A stretch of DNA of 64,000 nt, from the NCBI GenBank assembly GCA_945900735.1, contig CAMDJX010000001.1, positions 17,617 through 81,616 on the forward strand, written 5' to 3'. This DNA is from Acidimicrobium ferrooxidans DSM 10331 (GTDB lineage: Bacteria; Actinomycetota; Acidimicrobiia; Acidimicrobiales; Ilumatobacteraceae). Made by a program: the position numbers and the translations under genes. The notes beneath the pieces were generated by a model. That model ran no database searches. It was given only the letters and a program-made list of their open reading frames with translations, and was not told the origin of the DNA. Positions 58,717 to 64,000 of this stretch are shown here, piece after piece (the stretch's first letter is position 1; each line of letters opens with the position of its first letter).

Positions 58717-59318
58717 TCGCGTCCTCTCGTTACTTTCAGCACTCTGAATCCACGCTTACTTGTAAGCCGAGCAACTTCGAACCCTTTGCTCATCAACCAC
58801 ACCGCAAGAGAATCCGAACCCAGATTGCGGTTCACTACCAGCCATGCCTGGCCCGTGGGGCTAAGCCTGTTCAACCATGTATCTAAAAGGTCATGTAGTG
58901 CCTGTTTGCCAATGCGAATAGGTGGGTTCGACCAGATCAAATCGAATTGCAAATCTGCTGGAACCGATTGTGGGAACAATGCTGTGATGTTTCTTAGATC
59001 GTTGCGACGCGCGTTTTCGCTTACAAGTTGCAGAGCTCGAGCATTGATGTCGACGGCCATAATCGAAGCATGCGGAGAATAAGAAGCAAGTGCCAACGCA
59101 ATGGCTCCGGATCCGCAACCAAGGTCGAGGAATGTTCCCTCCGAGGGCGGTCGCGGAGCAGCATCGAGCAAAATTTGCGTACCTTGATCTACACCCTTTT
59201 TTGCGAAAACTCCACGGTCGGTTACCAGTTGTAGGTTTTGACCAGCAACAACGAGGGTGCTTGTGCGCTCATCTGAAACAGAGTTGGGTTTACTCGTAAA
59301 GTACTGCTCGTCACTCAT
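58713..59318 (-). CDS. Class I SAM-dependent methyltransferase, RsmC-like
   Basis: MSDEQYFTSKPNS...FLDLGCGSGAIALALA...DLIWSNPPIRIGKQALHDLL. Confidence 0.87.
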   Translation of the reverse strand: MSDEQYFTSKPNSVSDERTSTLVVAGQNLQLVTDRGVFAKKGVDQGTQILLDAAPRPPSEGTFLDLGCGSGAIALALASYSPHASIMAVDINARALQLVSENARRNDLRNITALFPQSVPADLQFDLIWSNPPIRIGKQALHDLLDTWLNRLSPTGQAWLVVNRNLGSDSLAVWLMSKGFEVARLTSKRGFRVLKVTRGRD

Positions 59319-59340
59319 AGCCTCGCTAGCCTTACACGCG

Positions 59341-59916
59341 ATGAGCAGTAAAGGTATGACCCCTCCAGATTTTGGCATCAGCGGTGGCCAGCCAGACGCT
59401 TCAACCATTCGCGTTTATGGGGACCCGGTGCTCAAGACTTTGGCCGCGACGGTTACCAACATCGACGGCAAACTCGTTTCGTTGGCCGAAAACATGCTGC
59501 ACATCATGTACGAAGCACCTGGTCTTGGGCTTGCCGGTCCACAAATCGGTGTACAGAAACAGATTTTTGTCTATGACGTGGATGACGATCCGCAAGTGAT
59601 TTTGAATCCAACCATCGTTGAGTCATCCGGTGAATGGGTGTACGACGAAGGTTGTTTGTCGATCCCGGGCCTGTTTGTCGAAATGTTGCGCCCCAAAGAA
59701 GTGCTTGTCCGAGGGCTGACTCTGGAGGGTGACGAAATAGAAGTTGAAGCAGATGAACTTCTTGCTCGACTTTTCCAGCACGAGATAGACCATCTACAGG
59801 GCGTCTTGATGTTCGACAGAATGTTGCCGGAACAGCGCAAGATCGCGCTTAACGAATACCAAAAGCATGAGAAGAGCCCCAAAAATAGCGAGCCCGTACA
59901 CGTTCGCTTAACGTAG
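59341..59916 (+). CDS. def: Peptide deformylase
   Basis: APGLGLAGPQIGVQKQIFVYD; EGCLSIPG; FQHEIDHLQGVL. Confidence 0.97.
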   Translation: MSSKGMTPPDFGISGGQPDASTIRVYGDPVLKTLAATVTNIDGKLVSLAENMLHIMYEAPGLGLAGPQIGVQKQIFVYDVDDDPQVILNPTIVESSGEWVYDEGCLSIPGLFVEMLRPKEVLVRGLTLEGDEIEVEADELLARLFQHEIDHLQGVLMFDRMLPEQRKIALNEYQKHEKSPKNSEPVHVRLT

Positions 59917-59918
59917 CA

Positions 59919-60842
59919 ATGCTCGCGCCTCTACCGATCACGCGCCCTCGGCAAATAATCTTTTTTGGAACTCCCGACGTTGCTGTCGGCCCTTTTCGAT
60001 CGTTGGTCGCCTCAGGCGTTTCTGTAGCGCTGGTTGTTACGGGTGAAGATAAACGTCGCGGCCGGGGTAGCGAAGTCTCGCCGAGCCCTGTCAAAGCCGT
60101 TGCGGTTGAGTTGGGTATTCCAATTTCGCATCAAGTCTCCGACGCGATTGAACTGGCCAGAAAGCAACCCGAAACACTCGGGGTAGTTGTTGCCTTTGGC
60201 CATATTTTTTCCGATGAAGCGTTGGCTATCTTGCCAATGGTCAACATGCATTACTCACTGCTACCTCGGTGGCGAGGAGCCGCGCCGGTCGAACGTGCCA
60301 TTTTGGAGGGCGATCGTGAAACGGGTGTTTCATTAATTCAGGTTGCTCAACAGTTAGATGCTGGAAACATCATCGCACAGGCGACAACAAGCATTTCTTT
60401 AACCGAGACACTTACAGAGCTTCGTTCCAGGCTTGAAGCATTGGCAGAGCCCTTACTGCTAGAAGTTTGTTTTAACGGAATTGCAAGTACGCGTCCACAA
60501 GTGGGTGAACCTGTTGTTGCGAGAAAGATCACGTCATCCGATGTCCGATTAAGTTTCATGGGATCTGCAGAGCAAGCGTGTCGACAGATTCGCGTAGGAG
60601 GTGCTTTTTCATTCGTTAAGGGAAGGCGCTTAAAGGTGTTGGCTGCAGAACTTGTTTCGGGTGTGTCGCTGGCCGCCGGAGAAATCCAACTCGTCAACGG
60701 CAAGGTGATGGTTGGCTGTGGTCAAGGTGTAATTCATTTGCAAACTGTCCAACTTGAAGGCAAGCCCAGATCAAAGGCGTCGAGTTGGTTTAACGGTGCG
60801 CGTATAAATGCGGGGGAGCGATTCGATGAGCGACAGCAATAG
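59919..60842 (+). CDS. fmt: Methionyl-tRNA formyltransferase
   Basis: IIFFGTPDVAVGPFRSLV; NMHYSLLPRWRGAAPVERAIL. Confidence 0.96.
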   Translation: MLAPLPITRPRQIIFFGTPDVAVGPFRSLVASGVSVALVVTGEDKRRGRGSEVSPSPVKAVAVELGIPISHQVSDAIELARKQPETLGVVVAFGHIFSDEALAILPMVNMHYSLLPRWRGAAPVERAILEGDRETGVSLIQVAQQLDAGNIIAQATTSISLTETLTELRSRLEALAEPLLLEVCFNGIASTRPQVGEPVVARKITSSDVRLSFMGSAEQACRQIRVGGAFSFVKGRRLKVLAAELVSGVSLAAGEIQLVNGKVMVGCGQGVIHLQTVQLEGKPRSKASSWFNGARINAGERFDERQQ

Positions 60843-61038
60843 TCAATTGTTCGGCACGGTCGCCGAGTTTGATCATCACCGAGGCTTGGGAGTGGTCGAG
60901 TCGGCAGATGTTCGCTACGTCTTTCATTGCGCCGAGATCACAGATGAAAGCCGTGAGATTGATGTCGGAGCTTCTGTTTCTTTCGTCCCCGTGAAGCGTT
61001 TCGGCTTGCTCGAGGCGAGCCGAATCGTCAAGCTCTAG
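60826..61038 (+). CDS. Small cold-shock-domain-like protein
   Basis: MSDSNSQLFGTVAEFDHHRGLGVVESADVRYVFHCAEITDESREIDVGASVSFVPV; CSD-like beta-barrel pattern; 17-bp overlap with fmt. Confidence 0.75.
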   Translation: MSDSNSQLFGTVAEFDHHRGLGVVESADVRYVFHCAEITDESREIDVGASVSFVPVKRFGLLEASRIVKL

Positions 61039-61382
61039 TTAATAAGCGGCACAGCATTGTCAATAATGCCTTTGATCTGAACAAAGGCGAGCCTGATATT
61101 GGCAAGAGCATCGTGCAATGTCTTGTGTTCATCGCCCAAACGAGTTCCCAGGCCCTCAACGATGCAGGCAACTGCGTCGATTGCAAGGGCTGCTTCTTCC
61201 AGCCTTGGTGGCTCTGCAGAGAGGTGAATCGCGGCCAATTCGTACAAACCCATTACATGATTGACTACAACGATGCTGGCTGGAACTTCGGCAATTCGCT
61301 GTCTTGTTTCGGCAAGTGCGGCAAGCGCCTCTTCGGATTCGGGGTCAATCTCTGTTGGTTGTTGGGTTGGATCTTGATTCAC
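61035..61382 (-). CDS. DUF1844-like protein
   Basis: IAEVPASIVVVNHVMGLYELAAIHLSAE...; position divergent from infC as in other actinobacteria; GTG start 61382 preceded by TAGCGT-N7. Confidence 0.72.
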   Translation of the reverse strand: MNQDPTQQPTEIDPESEEALAALAETRQRIAEVPASIVVVNHVMGLYELAAIHLSAEPPRLEEAALAIDAVACIVEGLGTRLGDEHKTLHDALANIRLAFVQIKGIIDNAVPLIN

Positions 61383-61388
61383 CTGCGC

Positions 61389-61395
61389 TACGCTA
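61389..61395. promoter_or_regulatory. Shared symmetric -10 element TACGCTA (forward TACGCT for infC operon, reverse TAGCGT for DUF1844 gene)
   Basis: 7-bp TANNNTA; on reverse strand exactly 7 nt from the GTG of DUF1844. Confidence 0.55.
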
Positions 61396-61404
61396 ATAGC
61401 CCAA

Positions 61405-61426
61405 GTGGGGAACTCGTTTCCCCCAC
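61405..61426 (+). promoter_or_regulatory. Hairpin GTGGGG-N10-CCCCAC at predicted 5' end of infC mRNA
   Basis: Perfect 6-bp arms (61405-61410 / 61421-61426) just after predicted TSS about 61401. Confidence 0.5.
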
Positions 61427-61515
61427 CTAACCACAAATTCTCAGTACATCGTCGTTCCTTCTGGAGCGGTTTGGCTGGCTAGTGCGTTTGGGTCTCGTAT
61501 GCGCTCCTGCGCGTC

Positions 61516-62235
61516 GTGGCCCGTCTGCGCGCCCGCGAAACTTTCCTAGAGGTTCGACTCCACACACAGGAGGCCAAGCCGCTTGCACAAGAAAGTAAAG
61601 CCATAGCACCGCCAATCAACGAGCCTCGTTACAACGAGCGAATTCGCTCCCGCGAAGTTCGCCTCGTAGATGCCGACGGTTCACAAGTTGGAGTCGTGAG
61701 CATTGCAGACGCACTTGAAAGAGCGCGCGTTGCAGAGCTTGATTTAGTAGAAGTTGCAGCCCAGGCAGATCCGCCCGTATGTCGAATCATGGACTACGGA
61801 AAGTTCCGTTACGAAGAGTCGCAACGTCTCAAGGAATCACGCAAAAAGACTGTTCAGATCACGATGAAGGAAGTTAAATTCCGTCCAAAGATTGGCAAAG
61901 GCGATTTTGATACCAAGGTACGTCACATGCACGAGTTTCTCGGTGAGGGACACAAAGTGAAGGTGACATTGCAGTTCCGTGGTCGCGAAGTTGCTCACCC
62001 CGAGCTAGGCCGAAAAATTTTGGATGCAGTTATCGAACAACTTGGGCCGATTGCCCGCGTCGACACTATGGCGCGGCTTGAAGGTCGAAACATGACGATG
62101 GTGCTTTCACCAGAGAAGAAGACAACAAAGAAACCGACTACTCAGCAACCGACACAGAAGGTAGCCCCTCAACCGGCTCCCGAGATCGTCACCCCACCGG
62201 TGGCGGAAGTGTCTGAAGCCCCAGTGGCCGAATAA
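61516..62235 (+). CDS. infC: Translation initiation factor IF-3 (N-terminus uncertain; true start may be near 61603)
   Basis: INEPRYNERIRSREVRLVDADGSQVGVVSIADALERARVAELDLVEVAAQADPPVCRIMDYGKFRYE. Confidence 0.93.
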   Translation: MARLRARETFLEVRLHTQEAKPLAQESKAIAPPINEPRYNERIRSREVRLVDADGSQVGVVSIADALERARVAELDLVEVAAQADPPVCRIMDYGKFRYEESQRLKESRKKTVQITMKEVKFRPKIGKGDFDTKVRHMHEFLGEGHKVKVTLQFRGREVAHPELGRKILDAVIEQLGPIARVDTMARLEGRNMTMVLSPEKKTTKKPTTQQPTQKVAPQPAPEIVTPPVAEVSEAPVAE

Positions 62236-62260
62236 CTCAACTAGATAAGAGGAGCAAAAA

Positions 62261-62458
62261 ATGCCAAAGATGAAAACTTCAAAGACAGCTGCTAAGCGCT
62301 TTAAGTTCACAGGAACTGGAAAACTGCGTCGTCAACAGTCGATGCGTCAGCACTTGTTCGAGCACAAAGCATCAACACGCACCCGTCGTCTCGACGGAAA
62401 CGTAGATGTTCACTCGGGAGACGTAAAGCGCATCAAGCGATGCCTGGGCCTGCGTTAA
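62261..62458 (+). CDS. rpmI: 50S ribosomal protein L35
   Basis: MPKMKTSKTAAKRFKFTGTGKLRRQQ. Confidence 0.97.
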   Translation: MPKMKTSKTAAKRFKFTGTGKLRRQQSMRQHLFEHKASTRTRRLDGNVDVHSGDVKRIKRCLGLR

Positions 62459-62509
62459 ACCATCAAATCACTCTGATTACGACAAACAACTATTTGAAAG
62501 GATGTTGAC

Positions 62510-62866
62510 ATGGCACGTGTAAAACGCGCAGTACATGCAAGAAAAAAGCATAAAGCGATTCTCGAAAAGGCAAAGGGTTACTACGGAGACCGTAGCCGTA
62601 CCTTCCGCTCCGCAAACGAGCAGGTATTGCACTCGGGTCAATACGCATTCCGTGACCGTCGCGCCAAGAAGGGCGAGTTTCGTAGCCTCTGGATTCAGCG
62701 CATCAATGCTGGATGCCGCCAAAACGACTTCTCGTACAGCCGTCTTATCGCCGGCTTGACGAAAGCAGGGGTAACGGTTGACCGCAAGATATTGGCCGAC
62801 CTCGCTGTGCACGATGCAGCTGCGTTCGCAAAGATTGTTGAAACCGCAAAGGGAGCACTCGTCTGA
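62510..62866 (+). CDS. rplT: 50S ribosomal protein L20
   Basis: [39 protein letters not shown]. Confidence 0.98.
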   Translation: MARVKRAVHARKKHKAILEKAKGYYGDRSRTFRSANEQVLHSGQYAFRDRRAKKGEFRSLWIQRINAGCRQNDFSYSRLIAGLTKAGVTVDRKILADLAVHDAAAFAKIVETAKGALV

Positions 62867-63630
62867 GCGACGCTCGACTTGGTTTCACACACCCACGAGT
62901 ACAACGACTGCGGCGCCTGTTAGGGCGCCGCAGTGCTCGTATTGAGGAAGAATGTTTTGTTATCGAAGGGCACGTGCTTATTGCCGAGGCAATCAGCGCA
63001 GGTTGGAAAATAGAAGAGCAGTTCATTGCTCCAGGTGGTCTTGCAGTGCTTGGCACCGATGCTCGAACGTTTGATCTCGAGAACGGAGTCATGGAGCGGG
63101 TCGCCAGCACCACTTCACCTCAGCCAGTCATTGCGATCGCCGAACGCCGCAGCAGCGGTCTTGCCGCGGTGAAGAATGCCCAGTGGGTCGTCATTGCCGA
63201 TCGGATCAGTGATCCAGGCAATTTGGGGACCATTCTTCGATCTGCTGAGGCAGCGGGCGTGTCTGCTGTAGTGCTCACACCGGGAACGGTTGAGGCGTTC
63301 AATCCCAAAGTTGTTCGAGCCTCGGCAGGAGCGATGTTTCACGTTCCGATAATCGAAGATGTTTCCGTAGAGGAAATCAGAGACAACGGTTTCAAAGTCT
63401 TTGGCACTTCTTCCCATGATCAGGATGGCAGCATTGAATTCACCGCTTCAGATTTGACGGGGAAGATCGCACTTTTGGTTGGCAACGAGGCTCATGGCTT
63501 GGACGACAACGCATCCGTCGATGCTTGGCTCACAATTCCTCATCGGGGTAGGAGTGAAAGTCTCAACGTCGCAATGGCTTGCACCCTGGTTTGTTTCGAG
63601 GCCGCTCGGCAGCGCGAAAGCAATAGTTAG
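62863..63630 (+). CDS. TrmH/SpoU family RNA 2'-O-methyltransferase
   Basis: N-terminus [43 protein letters not shown] reads upstream of the ORF-track start to CTG 62863; SpoU motifs [50 protein letters not shown]. Confidence 0.92.
   Translation: MSDARLGFTHPRVQRLRRLLGRRSARIEEECFVIEGHVLIAEAISAGWKIEEQFIAPGGLAVLGTDARTFDLENGVMERVASTTSPQPVIAIAERRSSGLAAVKNAQWVVIADRISDPGNLGTILRSAEAAGVSAVVLTPGTVEAFNPKVVRASAGAMFHVPIIEDVSVEEIRDNGFKVFGTSSHDQDGSIEFTASDLTGKIALLVGNEAHGLDDNASVDAWLTIPHRGRSESLNVAMACTLVCFEAARQRESNS
62907..62934 (+). repeat. Perfect 11-bp inverted repeat ACTGCGGCGCC-TGTTAG-GGCGCCGCAGT
   Basis: Read directly; lies inside the 5' end of the trmH-like CDS, about 41 nt after the rplT stop. Confidence 0.8.
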
Positions 63631-63671
63631 CCCAATTTCAATAGGTAGAGCGACTAGCGTTAATCATTGAA

Positions 63672-64000
63672 ATGTCTGCCTCGCCGTTGTCTACGAAGAT
63701 TTCTGAAGTCCAACAGTCTGCGCTAAAGGCAGTTGCAAATGTCGTTGACGCCTCGTCGCTCAAAGTACTGCAGACCGAAATCTTTGGAAAAAAGTCGGAA
63801 ATCGCGCAGCTGAGAGCCCAATTAGGGAAGATTACCGACCCAGAAGAGCGTAAAGCTGCGGGGCAATCCATCAATGGCTGTGTCGAATTGATTGAGGCTT
63901 CCATTGGCGAACGGATGCAAACGCTGTTGGTTGCAGAACGATCTGCACAAGTGTTGTCCGAGCGCATGGATCTGACCGAGTTCCTTTCGGTGAAACGTAG
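63672..64000 (+). CDS. pheS: Phenylalanyl-tRNA synthetase alpha subunit (N-terminal fragment, truncated by window edge)
   Basis: MSASPLSTKISEVQQSALKAVANVVDASSLKVLQTEIFGKKSEIAQLRAQLGKITDPEERKAAGQSIN; after infC-rpmI-rplT-trmH as in actinobacteria; open to window end. Confidence 0.9.
   Translation, partial: MSASPLSTKISEVQQSALKAVANVVDASSLKVLQTEIFGKKSEIAQLRAQLGKITDPEERKAAGQSINGCVELIEASIGERMQTLLVAERSAQVLSERMDLTEFLSVKR

Noticed and set aside
61401-61436. Extended N-terminus MWLGGGNEFPTWAIS of the DUF1844 ORF
   Set aside because: This stretch coincides with a divergent promoter and hairpin; GTG 61382 with TAGCGT-N7 is a better start.
61549-61577. GGTTCGACTCC resembling a tRNA/tmRNA T-loop upstream of infC
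   Set aside because: Flanking bases give only 2 bp of T-stem and no acceptor/anticodon arms are visible; likely chance within the infC leader.
1-64000. CRISPR arrays, transposons, toxin-antitoxin or phage-defence systems
   Set aside because: No repeat-spacer pattern, no transposase/recombinase, no recognisable defence genes; essentially all coding space is housekeeping or arsenic related.

Overview
The window looks like a core-genome segment from an actinobacterium. Mid-GC composition together with mshC, mihF, the PIM acyltransferase/mannosyltransferase and a mycothiol-type arsC fits Acidimicrobiia, but the taxonomy is inferred. About 68 closely packed CDSs are recognisable, most on the + strand. 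Main blocks: YyaL-like (partial)/subtilase/fabI on the minus strand; npdG-mshC-plsC; thrS-HIT-(unknown TM protein)-PI synthase-patA, then an inserted arsenic cassette (arsR/arsI/aqp/arsC + LLM oxidoreductase), then pimA; lemA-htpX-DUF3048; pdxST-yebC-bcp-ruvCAB-queA-tgt-yajC-secDF-rel-hisS-aspS-rarA-alaS-ruvX-mltG-aroE-aroCKBQ-pepQ-efp-nusB; DUF2079; pyrR-pyrB-pyrC-carA-carB-pyrD-mihF-gmk-rpoZ-metK-priA; rsmC-like; def-fmt; DUF1844/infC-rpmI-rplT-trmH-pheS(partial). I found no tRNA, rRNA, CRISPR array, transposase, prophage or toxin/defence system. No clearly undescribed multi-gene system is evident. The most interesting signals are regulatory: repeated TANNNT-N6/7-start leaderless promoters, two TANNNTA shared -10 elements between divergent genes, a PyrR-binding RNA hairpin, a 5-codon ORF fused by ATGA to rel, CTG starts in CTGA overlaps for priA and trmH, a structured infC leader with an unclear start codon, and the arsenic cassette with a palindromic operator.
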